Origin: Armatimonadota bacterium
GTDB taxonomy: Bacteria; Armatimonadota; Armatimonadia; Armatimonadales; Armatimonadaceae
DNA length: 15,911 nt
NCBI GenBank assembly: GCA_014381035.1
Contig: JACMIS010000683.1
Location: 1-15,911 of the forward strand
Reading direction: 5' to 3'
Below are positions 7,559-14,726 of this stretch, piece after piece. The notes beneath the pieces were generated by a model that worked only from the letters and a program-made list of their open reading frames with translations, had not been told where the DNA came from and made no database searches. How positions within the stretch are numbered: the first letter of the stretch is position 1; each line of letters starts with the position of its first letter. The translations under genes and the position numbers were made by a program.

Positions 7559-8152
7559 ATGACACGCCGCGCCTTTTCCAGCCTTAGCCTGAAGGATGCT
7601 CTAGACCTTGTCCCCGTGCTACGCACGACCCAATGGCAACTCAATACACCCGACCATGTGCCGAGTGACGTTCTAATGGCTTACTTGAAAAGGTTGAACT
7701 CTTTCGCGTTGACGACCTCCGAGGCGGCAAAAATTATGCTGATCGACACGCTTATTGCGGAGATCGTTCCGCATTATCCCCGGTTGAAAGTGTGGAAGGG
7801 CGAGCCGTTGGAAGCGGCTACGGTAGGCGGTGTCGCTGATTTTTTGATCGCCCAGGATTACGCCTACGTAGCAACCCCGTTGTTGTGCGCGATTGAGGCG
7901 AAGCGCGACGACTTCAGCGCGGGGGAAGCGCAGTGTATTGCGGAAATGGCGGCGTGCCGGGATAACAATATCCGCGACGGTCACGACCTGGAGGTTTACG
8001 GCATCGTATCGAATGGGCAAGTCTGGGTGTTCTACCGGTTGACGCGCACGCCGGAGGTGTTCGTGTCCGGCGCGTTCACCATGAACCGTTTGCCCGAACT
8101 GTTGGGGGCGTTGGATCACGTGTGCGCCGCGTGCGCCGCGAATATCCCTTGA
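7559..8152 (+). CDS. PD-(D/E)XK nuclease-like protein of unknown function
   Basis: A 197-residue soluble protein resembling short uncharacterised proteins with a restriction-endonuclease-like core, as I recall them from cyanobacteria and relatives. The candidate active site is GGVADFLI (D94) followed about 19 residues later by LLCAIEAKRDD (E113, K115), the spaced D and E-x-K of PD-(D/E)XK enzymes. FSAGEAQCIAEM (Q125, E129) would be the following helix, and a helical N-terminal region with E68 precedes it. Such proteins could cleave nucleic acid, but no partner methylase, toxin or defence gene is adjacent, so the function is open. The ATG at 7559 is chosen because GGAGG lies eight bases upstream; a frame from 7475 lacks such a site and has no similarity. 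It is convergent with rnc at 8 bp. Confidence 0.78.
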   Translation: MTRRAFSSLSLKDALDLVPVLRTTQWQLNTPDHVPSDVLMAYLKRLNSFALTTSEAAKIMLIDTLIAEIVPHYPRLKVWKGEPLEAATVGGVADFLIAQDYAYVATPLLCAIEAKRDDFSAGEAQCIAEMAACRDNNIRDGHDLEVYGIVSNGQVWVFYRLTRTPEVFVSGAFTMNRLPELLGALDHVCAACAANIP

Positions 8153-8160
8153 ATGCGTCG

Positions 8161-8868
8161 CTATGACACGGATGGGGTGATTGGAATGGAGCAACGATAA
8201 AGCGGGAGGCTACTTCGCCCCCCACCCGTAGCCAACGCCGCCTTCGCCGCTTCCGTCTGTGCCGCCCGCTTGTTGGTGCCATGCCCCGTGCCAAGCGGTT
8301 CGTTGCTATTGTCTGTGTACACCGCCGCTGTGAACACGATATTTTGCCCCGTGCCGGTTTCCGCGAGGATGGCGTAGCGCGGCAAGCCTTTCCCCGCCGC
8401 TTGCAGACGGATTTGCAGTTCCGTTTTCGCGTCCGGGGCGGGCGGGTTTTGTACCACATCGCGCAACGCATCTGCCAGTGTTTCCCGCATGAACTGCTCC
8501 GCGACCTCGTATCCGGAATCCAGAAACAACGCCGCGATTACCGCCTCATACGCGTCCGCGAGCGGTGACTCCCCCGTCTGGCGGTTGTCCTTGATCTCGC
8601 CCGCCCCCATCACGAGTCGTTCGGCGAGACCCAGTTCCCGTGCCGCTTTCGCCAGTGTTTCGCGCCGAACGATACGAGTACGCGCCCGCGACAGCGTCCC
8701 CTCATCCGTCTCCGGCGGCAGATTCTCCAAAAGGAACCGGGCGACAAACGCCGACAGAAGCGCGTCGCCCAGAAACTCCAACCGCTCATTGCTCCGGGAA
8801 ATGGTTGTGGTCGCGGAGCGGTGCGTCAGCGCGGTGCGGATGCGGGGTGTGTCGGGGAGAGGGGTCAT
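8161..8868 (-). CDS. rnc: Ribonuclease III
   Basis: The double-strand-specific endoribonuclease for rRNA precursor processing and RNA turnover, 235 residues. The signature NERLEFLGD (27-35) carries the Mg-binding acidic residues, and D105 and E108 (PLADAYEAVIAALFLDSG) complete the catalytic set. A double-stranded-RNA-binding domain occupies about 146-215, including GTNKRAAQTEAAKAAL. Relative to E. coli RNase III the N-terminus lacks about 17 residues before ALTHRS, which would remove most of the first helix. The upstream frame stays open briefly but offers no ATG or matching residues, so the short form appears genuine. The ATG overlaps the aspC stop (ATGA, 8865-8868), indicating translational coupling to the aminotransferase. 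Confidence 0.95.
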   Translation of the reverse strand: MTPLPDTPRIRTALTHRSATTTISRSNERLEFLGDALLSAFVARFLLENLPPETDEGTLSRARTRIVRRETLAKAARELGLAERLVMGAGEIKDNRQTGESPLADAYEAVIAALFLDSGYEVAEQFMRETLADALRDVVQNPPAPDAKTELQIRLQAAGKGLPRYAILAETGTGQNIVFTAAVYTDNSNEPLGTGHGTNKRAAQTEAAKAALATGGGRSSLPLYRCSIPITPSVS

Positions 8869-10082
8869 CTCAATTTCCCGACCGCTTCCCCGATGCGGGT
8901 TATTCCCTTCTCGATTGCCTCCATCGAAGTCGCATACGAAAGCCGGACGTAATCGCCCGCGCCGAACCCCGAACCGGGAACGACCGCGACCTGCACTGAC
9001 GACAACAGGTAATCCGCGAAATCGTCCGAGTTGCCGATAGTTTTACCGTCCGGCGTCGTTTTTCCGAACAGGGCGGATACATTCGGGAACACATAGAACG
9101 CCCCGTCCGGCTTGAGACAGGTGATACCGGGAATGGCGTTCAGACCGTCCGTGATCACATGGCGGCGGCGGTCGAACTCGGCGACCCAATCCTGAAGGAA
9201 GTCCTGCGGTCCGGTCATTGCGGCGACGGCGGCGTACTGGGCAATCGAGGTGGGGTTCGACGTGACGGCGTCCTGAATCCGCCCCATCGCCGAAATGATC
9301 GAGGTTTCCAGTGCGGCAGCGTATCCGATGCGCCACCCGGTCATGGAGTAAGTTTTGGAGACGCCATTCACTGTAATCGTGCGCTGGGCGATCTGGGGGT
9401 TGAGCGCGGCGATAGAAATCGGAACGTTCCCATCATAAACGATCTTTTCGTAGATCTCGTCGGAAATCACATAGAAATCACGCTCCACGGCGAGTTCCGC
9501 GAGTCGTTCGATGGTGGCGCGGGGCCACATCGCGCCGGTCGGGTTCGACGGCGAATTGAGCACGAAGATTTTCGTTCGCGGGGTGATCGCCGCCTCGATC
9601 TGATCGACAGACGGTGCGAACCCGGACGCGTCGGTGGTGTTGATAATGACCGGCGTCGCGCCCGCGAGTCGCGCTTGCTCCGGGTACGACACCCAGTACG
9701 GCGCGGGGATAATCACTTCATCGCCCTCCTCACACATCGCCTGAAAAATGTTGTACAGGGAATGCTTTCCCCCGCACGAGACGATGACCTGATTCGGCGC
9801 GTAGTTCAAACCGTTATCGCGTGCGAACTTCTCGACAATCGCCTTCTTCAGCGCGGGGATTCCGGCGGACGGCGTGTACTTCGTGAAACCTTTCGCCAGC
9901 GCGTCCACCGCCGCGTCCTTGACGTGTTGGGGCGTATCGAAGTCGGGTTCGCCCGCGCCGAAAGCCACGACATCCAACCCGTCAGCTTTCAGTTGATTCG
10001 CCTTCGCGGTGATGGCAAGCGTTGGCGACGGAGCGACATTGAGCGCACGTTGCGACAGGAGCGACGCAGAAGATTCGGACAT
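8865..10082 (-). CDS. aspC: Pyridoxal-phosphate aspartate aminotransferase (class I, subgroup Ib type)
   Basis: A cytosolic aminotransferase of 405 residues, normal for the family, exchanging amino groups between aspartate and 2-oxoglutarate; related prephenate aminotransferases share the fold. Visible features are GAGEPDFDTP (42-51) at the substrate-binding N-terminus, KYTPSAGIPALK (68-79), SCGGKHSLYN (102-111), NSPSNPTG (176-183), SDEIYE (207-212) and VSKTYSMTGWRIGY (241-254), in which K243 is the PLP-binding lysine and the Arg of GWRIGY binds the phosphate. DYVRLSYA near the C-terminus carries the substrate-carboxylate Arg. The ATG at 10082 has AAAGGA about 12 bases upstream. It heads a two-gene unit with rnc and has its own good promoter and a structured leader. 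Confidence 0.94.
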   Translation of the reverse strand: MSESSASLLSQRALNVAPSPTLAITAKANQLKADGLDVVAFGAGEPDFDTPQHVKDAAVDALAKGFTKYTPSAGIPALKKAIVEKFARDNGLNYAPNQVIVSCGGKHSLYNIFQAMCEEGDEVIIPAPYWVSYPEQARLAGATPVIINTTDASGFAPSVDQIEAAITPRTKIFVLNSPSNPTGAMWPRATIERLAELAVERDFYVISDEIYEKIVYDGNVPISIAALNPQIAQRTITVNGVSKTYSMTGWRIGYAAALETSIISAMGRIQDAVTSNPTSIAQYAAVAAMTGPQDFLQDWVAEFDRRRHVITDGLNAIPGITCLKPDGAFYVFPNVSALFGKTTPDGKTIGNSDDFADYLLSSVQVAVVPGSGFGAGDYVRLSYATSMEAIEKGITRIGEAVGKLR

Positions 10083-10104
10083 ATCGAAAACGGTTCCTTT
10101 ACGA

Positions 10105-10131
10105 GTCGGTGATCCTCACCGACGTGTCGGT
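10105..10131 (-). promoter_or_regulatory. Overlapping, mutually exclusive hairpins in the aspC leader
   Basis: On the minus strand three segments follow in order: ACCGAC (10131-10126), GTCGGTGA (10123-10116) and TCACCGAC (10112-10105). The middle one can pair with the first (6 bp, very tight loop) or with the third (8 bp, loop GGA). The 8-bp stem ends about 22 bases before the aspC ATG, just before the AAAGGA ribosome site. Competing pairing suggests a leader control element, but it could simply be one hairpin; no T-run follows, so it is not a terminator. Confidence 0.45.
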
Positions 10132-10157
10132 AGATTTTACCGCCATTGGCAAGCGTC

Positions 10158-10186
10158 AGTATAACGCCGCAAGGAACGAGTTTCAA
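10158..10186 (-). promoter_or_regulatory. Sigma70-type promoter for aspC-rnc
   Basis: On the minus strand TTGAAA (10186-10181) and TATACT (10163-10158) are separated by exactly 17 bp. The -35 begins four bases after the stop codon of the upstream gene. A start site near 10151 gives a leader of about 70 nt that includes the competing hairpins. This is the best promoter match found in the window. Confidence 0.65.
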
Positions 10187-10189
10187 CCG

Positions 10190-10867
10190 CTACTGAATCG
10201 GCACCCGCCATAAAGAGACAACTTCTCCCTGTCTCCTGCGTCCTCCTATCCGACCAACGACAAGATCTCCAGACTCCGTGGAGACGACATGGGCAGTCCC
10301 GATCAAAGGCTGCGGGCTCAATCGCCATTGTCGGCGGGTGATTGTGTCTTGCAGATATACGACCTCGTCAATCTCACGAATGATAGCGGGATTTGATTGC
10401 CCGGGCAGATTATTCGGCAACTTTTTCTTAGTGTTCATGAAGTCGTTCATATGCCCGCTACAGATGTATGATTGCCGGACGCAATGGGCGTATGGGGTTC
10501 CGACTGCAAAACCCGAGAATTGGATAGTCCACTCATCCGAGGAGAAACGCATGTGTGAAAAGGGAGTCGTGCTGTTCTTCTCACGCTTCTTGGTTATCTC
10601 ATGGTCGATGACACTGATTCCCGTTTCAACATCCCAGACATTCAACCAAGTGTGATATACAGGCGATTTCCCGTTCATAGCGACCGTATTAATACTGGTT
10701 GTGGAAACGAAATTTCCACGCGGCGATATAGCGATCTGATCTATATTGTATGCTGTCGCGTCAAACGTCTTCCAAGCACGCAGCTTTGTGCTTTGCCACT
10801 CCGTCACTATGAAAGCAAAAACAGAAATAGCTAATGTAACGGTGAGGATTTGGTTCTTTGTTGACAT
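10190..10867 (-). CDS. Membrane-anchored protein of unknown function with WD40-like strands
   Basis: I do not recognise this 225-residue protein. It starts MSTKNQILTVTLAISVFAFI, a single hydrophobic segment (about 7-22) that looks like an uncleaved anchor, with the rest outside the membrane. IAISPRGNFVST and LNVWDVETGISVIDH resemble WD40/beta-propeller blades, and the Cys pair in HCVRQSYICSG could form a disulfide. It is too short for a full propeller. I chose the ATG at 10867 because it places the anchor normally; a GTG at 10906 would overlap the GNAT stop (TAGTG) and cannot be excluded, and neither has a clear Shine-Dalgarno. It is the last gene of a run with GNAT and DUF2330. Base composition is lower in GC than its neighbours (26/60 and 29/60 in two sampled lines), suggesting a different history. 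Confidence 0.7.
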   Translation of the reverse strand: MSTKNQILTVTLAISVFAFIVTEWQSTKLRAWKTFDATAYNIDQIAISPRGNFVSTTSINTVAMNGKSPVYHTWLNVWDVETGISVIDHEITKKREKNSTTPFSHMRFSSDEWTIQFSGFAVGTPYAHCVRQSYICSGHMNDFMNTKKKLPNNLPGQSNPAIIREIDEVVYLQDTITRRQWRLSPQPLIGTAHVVSTESGDLVVGRIGGRRRQGEVVSLWRVPIQ

Positions 10868-10905
10868 AGCGATGTTGTGACGGCAAAATTTCGACGTTGT
10901 AAACA

Positions 10906-11361
10906 CTACAGCGGCACGGTGTATCGCACGAAATCATCGGCGGGTTTGAAGCGGTCGTAGAGCCGCCGGGCGGCGGCGTTTCCGGTTTCGGTATGCCAGT
11001 AGACACGTGCCCAACCGAGCGACTTTCCCGTTTCTATCAGATGCTCGATCAGCGCGTGACCGACGTTACGCCCCCGCGCTTCGGGGCGAACGTACAGGTC
11101 TTCGAGATAGCAGAGAGTTTTGTCGCTCCAGGTGTGCGGGTGCAAAACGTAGTTCGCGAAGCCGAGCGGGACGCCGTTTTCGTCGTGTGCGATCACGGTG
11201 TTTATAAGACTCACCCCGTCCCTGCTCCGCGCCCACACACTCGCGGTGACGCTTTCGGGTAGCGTCTGCCCATAGAAGGTGCAGTACGCTAGCCACATCT
11301 CACGCCACGCCGTTTCGTCGCTCGCCTGGGCCGGGCGGATTGTCACGCCATTGCTTACCAT
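10906..11361 (-). CDS. GNAT-family N-acetyltransferase
   Basis: A 151-residue cytosolic enzyme of the GNAT fold, expected to transfer acetyl from acetyl-CoA to an amine; the substrate is not predictable. It opens with VTIRPAQASDETAWREMW, the common first strand and helix. CYLEDLYVRPEARGRNVGHAL (84-104) holds the acetyl-CoA loop R98-x-x-G101-x-A103, and NAAARRLYDRF (about 128-138) is the closing helix. The ATG at 11361 comes nine bases after the DUF2330 stop, with no strong Shine-Dalgarno, so translation may depend on the gene before it. Its TAG shares a base with a GTG of the next gene. Confidence 0.92.
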   Translation of the reverse strand: MVSNGVTIRPAQASDETAWREMWLAYCTFYGQTLPESVTASVWARSRDGVSLINTVIAHDENGVPLGFANYVLHPHTWSDKTLCYLEDLYVRPEARGRNVGHALIEHLIETGKSLGWARVYWHTETGNAAARRLYDRFKPADDFVRYTVPL

Positions 11362-11370
11362 GCCGGTAGT

Positions 11371-12444
11371 TTATCGTCTTCGCCGCCGTACCCACCATGC
11401 CAGCCCGGTGCCAGCGAGGAGGCTACCTGCAATCGGCAGAACGGCGGACGAAACATCGATATCGTTGTACTCGATCCGGGTCGGGACTTGTAACGCCTGA
11501 TCCGTTGCTGCGGTGAAAAACAGGTCTTTTCGAGCGCGCAACGAGGCGCGATCCTCGAACACAGTCAGCCGGTCGCCGACCTGCGCCGGTTCGAGACCTG
11601 TTTTCGCGCAAAGACGCACTTTGTCGTCCGGGGACACCGACCGGGATTGCGTGGTATTCGCCCCCCACTCCTCCGATGCGTTCGCGAGGGAGTCGCCGAG
11701 CCGCCCGGTGACGCGTTTGTCGCCGAGATAATACACGCGCAACAGCCGACCGTCTCGCGCAACGGCGTTCTTTCCTTCGCGGTACGGATAGAACGGTGCG
11801 GGCGTCTGGAACGTCAAACAGACCGGTTTCAGGTGCATCTGCACGCCGGGGGTGTGTTTGTCGCGAACGTCCGCCGCGATGCGAAACGCCGTGATGGCAT
11901 ACCCCTGTCGGACGTACGGTTCCACCCACTCCTTGAGTTCGGGGCTGGATACGTAACCGTACTTCTTGAGCCATCCCATCAGCGCGTTTGTGTCGGTTGC
12001 CTTCAGGACCGCCGCCTCGAAATCACCGACGCGTTTGATCTCCTGTACTTCTACCTGTGGAAAAGAGCGCGGAGCACTCCCCGATTTCATCGAAAGTGCG
12101 GAAGTGGTAGACTCCGTCTCTTGCCGCCCCCAGAGGAAACGCGTTTTCTTTTCGATGACCGGGGTCTGCACCAGGCCGCCCAACCGGTTGAATAGTTCGT
12201 TGCTCGATTCCGATACCGTCGGGACGGAGGGGGTCGGAACCAGAAACCCGAAATCCCGATCCCGCGTGTCGAACGTCGCCTTGCGAATAAACCGCTCGGT
12301 CCCGGTGCGCGAATCATAAGCGATAACCGCTTCCTCACCGGCGACCGCAATCGGTGCGGGACTTTCCGACACCGGCATGCACGCCGACACCGGAGCGGAA
12401 GATAGCAGGGCGAGACCGGTCGCGATAACAAGGCAACGTTTCAT
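11371..12444 (-). CDS. DUF2330-like secreted protein with C-terminal membrane anchor
   Basis: A 357-residue envelope protein. A signal peptide (MKRCLVIATGLALLSSAPVS) is followed by A-C at 21-22. VSAC could be a lipoprotein cleavage site, but DUF2330 proteins commonly have a Cys right after ordinary cleavage, so both are possible. GEEAVIAYDSRTGTERFIRKATF and DFGFLVPTPSVPTVSE match the DUF2330 pattern. A hydrophobic stretch followed by WWVRRRRR ends the protein, indicating a C-terminal anchor with a cytoplasmic Arg cluster. The function is not known for the family. The ATG at 12444 has AAGGAGAA about seven bases upstream; a frame from 12477 is disfavoured. It heads the three-gene run. The upstream gap of 170 bp, shared with the divergent kinase, holds only a weak TAGAAT (12486-12481) with TTTTGA 16 bp further. 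Confidence 0.8.
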   Translation of the reverse strand: MKRCLVIATGLALLSSAPVSACMPVSESPAPIAVAGEEAVIAYDSRTGTERFIRKATFDTRDRDFGFLVPTPSVPTVSESSNELFNRLGGLVQTPVIEKKTRFLWGRQETESTTSALSMKSGSAPRSFPQVEVQEIKRVGDFEAAVLKATDTNALMGWLKKYGYVSSPELKEWVEPYVRQGYAITAFRIAADVRDKHTPGVQMHLKPVCLTFQTPAPFYPYREGKNAVARDGRLLRVYYLGDKRVTGRLGDSLANASEEWGANTTQSRSVSPDDKVRLCAKTGLEPAQVGDRLTVFEDRASLRARKDLFFTAATDQALQVPTRIEYNDIDVSSAVLPIAGSLLAGTGLAWWVRRRRR

Positions 12445-12559
12445 GGTTCGATTCTCCTTCAAGCACAGTTGATTCATCTGATTCTAAAGACGCCTGGGTC
12501 CTTCAAAAGGTTACGCGGTGCAGGACAAGGCAACGCAACCTTTTCCGCGTTACGTGTCG

Positions 12560-12565
12560 TATAAT
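12560..12565 (+). promoter_or_regulatory. Candidate -10 of the YegI-like kinase gene
   Basis: TATAAT at 12560-12565 is a perfect -10, 49 bp before the ATG at 12615. No convincing -35 is present at 16-18 bp. An imperfect inverted repeat (AAAAGGTT near 12505 and AACCTTTT near 12537) overlaps the place where a -35 would sit and could be an operator. Confidence 0.4.
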
Positions 12566-12614
12566 AAGAACCTATTGCGTTTTCCCGACGCACCGTTTCC
12601 GCGATTTTCACGTT

Positions 12615-14717
12615 ATGCGAATCCAAGTCCAGCCAGCGCAAACCCAGACTCCCCGCTCCACGTGGTACACACAGGGCGGACAAGGCACGCTCACCAACAC
12701 ACCATCCGAGTACGGCGCACAAAGCACCTATCCTGCCGCCTCCCCTACGCTACACTGGCCCGACGCTGTCGCGTACCGTGAGGCGATTCAGAATCCGCAA
12801 GCATCCCTCGCCCCGCCGGAGCTGAGGCATGGAGCGGTCGCGCAGGACAAACGGGGCTTGCCCATCGCTTATACCGGTCGGTTCGCAGTCGTCTTCCGTG
12901 TCGTGGACACCGAGGGGTTTCAATGGGCGGTCCGCTGCTTTACCGCACCGCCGCAGGACGAGGTCATTCCGCGCACCGACCGCTACCGACTGATCGCGTC
13001 GCACGCGTCGGAACTCGGCGACATCTTCGTGCCGTTCAAATATTTCGAACAGGGTGTCCGGGTCGGGTCCGCGTGGTACCCATTCGTGGCGATGCGCTGG
13101 GCATCGGGCGAAACCCTGGGCAAGTTCACCGACCGCAATCTGCATAACCCGGAAGCTTTACGGACTCTCGCGGGAACGCTGTCATCGCTTTTAAAGCGGC
13201 TTGAGGACGCCGGAATCGCGCACGGCGACTGGCAACACGACAACCTGATGGTGGCGAAGAACGGCAAGCACGTCACGCTCGTCGACTATGACGGCATGTT
13301 CGTCCCCGAATTCAATGGTCTTGTCGCCGACGAATTGGGACACCCCAACTACCAGCATCCGCGACGCACTCCGCTGGAGTTCGGACCGAGGATGGACCGA
13401 TTCGCCTGCCTGACGATGCAGTCGGCGTTGCTTGCCCTATCGCATGAACCCGCGCTCTGGAGCCGCTTCTCCGATGGCGAGTCGCTTTTGTTCAAAAAGA
13501 TAGACTTCCAGGACCCGTCGGTTTCGCCGGTGTTCCGTGCCCTGCGTGATGTCGCCGAGAAATACAGCGATGAAACCCTCGCGGATTCCGTCGCTCGCCT
13601 CGAAGATGCCTGCCTTCACGCTTCGGACGCGGTGATGGAACCGGCTATCGCGCCGCTGGAAATGCAGTCCGTGGCATCAACCGCCTCCGATTGGGACAGC
13701 CTTCCGACCACCGCGACGGTGCTCTCGAAGGCGACCGCGAAAGGAATCGAGGAAACCATCCTTCCCGCGCAAAGCGGCATAAAATGGTGGCAAGCGGGTC
13801 CGGCAATCGCCCTGCCCGATCCGGTGACCGTGGCGCAGGCATCGTCGGCGGTGAGCGCGAAGTGGTTCGCCGGTCAAACACCGGTAGTCATGGGCGGAGC
13901 CGGTCAGGCACAACAGTATAAACCGGTGGAAACCTGGGCATTTATCGAACGCGTCTACCGGGATGAGACCCTTTCCGCCGAGCGCAAGCACTTCATGATG
14001 TCGCGGGGCGGCATGGCGATTCTAGCGGCGTTCACCGTGCTTTTCCTGCTGTCAATCTTCGGACGCGGCGGTTCGTTCCCGTTCTATCTGTTCTTCTGGG
14101 TGTTCAACATCGGCAGCCTCGGCTACGCCAACTGGCCCCGCAAGAAGATACACGATGAACTGGAAGCCGAGATCGCCAAGATGGAAAAACTGATGAACGA
14201 ACGGCGGGAAAAGATCGCCGCACGGCAACACGCGTTCGTTCCCGGCGGCGGCATGTCCCCTCTGGGTGCGGCGGCGTTCGGGTCGCTACACGATTTTGTC
14301 AATGATCGGCTCAGCAAGACACAGGTCAACCAGGCATTGACAGTGAAGGGCATCACGCCGACGACGCTCAAGGTGCTACGCGGCGAAGGGGTGACGACAG
14401 CGTTGCACCTGCAAGGGCGGATGACGGTTCCCGAAGTCCCGGCGAATGAAATGGCGGCACTGCAGCAGTGGTGCCGCGAGATCGAGATGCGGTTCGCCGA
14501 TGAGTATCGCCACTCCGGCGCGTCGAACCGCCCGCAGAACACGTCCGCCGAGATAGCACGCTGGGAACAGGAAGCCGCCGAGTTCGAGCGGGAACGCGAC
14601 CGCCTCCTGCGCGAAAAGTCGCAGTTTCCGGACGTGTCGTTCTGGAATGTTTACTGGCGCAAACTGTTCGGCTTGCCAGAAAACGTGTCCACTTCCCAAC
14701 CGAATCCTACGCCGTAA
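12615..14717 (+). CDS. YegI-like membrane protein kinase with helix-hairpin-helix domain
   Basis: A 700-residue fusion. After a low-complexity Gln/Thr/Pro/Ser N-terminus, residues 83-340 are kinase-like: YTGRFAVVFRV (87-96) at the Gly-loop position, WAVRCF (104-109) with Arg where most kinases have Lys, HGDWQHDN (203-210) as catalytic loop and DYDG (224-227) as metal loop, then ELGHPNYQHPRR. These are hallmarks of the kinase encoded with a PP2C phosphatase and a vWA protein in YegI/YegK/YegL and TerY-P systems. Two membrane segments follow (about 466-482 and 487-503), then a coiled coil (512-540), a helix-hairpin-helix (about 572-600, KGITPTTLKVLRGEGVTTAL) and a charged helix. Both kinase and HhH parts are probably cytoplasmic. 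No PP2C or vWA gene is in the window. The ATG at 12615 lacks a Shine-Dalgarno. It ends 9 bp from the convergent reductase gene. Confidence 0.85.
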   Translation: MRIQVQPAQTQTPRSTWYTQGGQGTLTNTPSEYGAQSTYPAASPTLHWPDAVAYREAIQNPQASLAPPELRHGAVAQDKRGLPIAYTGRFAVVFRVVDTEGFQWAVRCFTAPPQDEVIPRTDRYRLIASHASELGDIFVPFKYFEQGVRVGSAWYPFVAMRWASGETLGKFTDRNLHNPEALRTLAGTLSSLLKRLEDAGIAHGDWQHDNLMVAKNGKHVTLVDYDGMFVPEFNGLVADELGHPNYQHPRRTPLEFGPRMDRFACLTMQSALLALSHEPALWSRFSDGESLLFKKIDFQDPSVSPVFRALRDVAEKYSDETLADSVARLEDACLHASDAVMEPAIAPLEMQSVASTASDWDSLPTTATVLSKATAKGIEETILPAQSGIKWWQAGPAIALPDPVTVAQASSAVSAKWFAGQTPVVMGGAGQAQQYKPVETWAFIERVYRDETLSAERKHFMMSRGGMAILAAFTVLFLLSIFGRGGSFPFYLFFWVFNIGSLGYANWPRKKIHDELEAEIAKMEKLMNERREKIAARQHAFVPGGGMSPLGAAAFGSLHDFVNDRLSKTQVNQALTVKGITPTTLKVLRGEGVTTALHLQGRMTVPEVPANEMAALQQWCREIEMRFADEYRHSGASNRPQNTSAEIARWEQEAAEFERERDRLLREKSQFPDVSFWNVYWRKLFGLPENVSTSQPNPTP

Positions 14718-14726
14718 CCGTTACCT

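Noticed and set aside
9159..10112. 317-codon plus-strand open frame opposite aspC
   Set aside because: Arg/Gly/Asp-rich composition with no recognisable motif, and the other strand encodes a complete aminotransferase.
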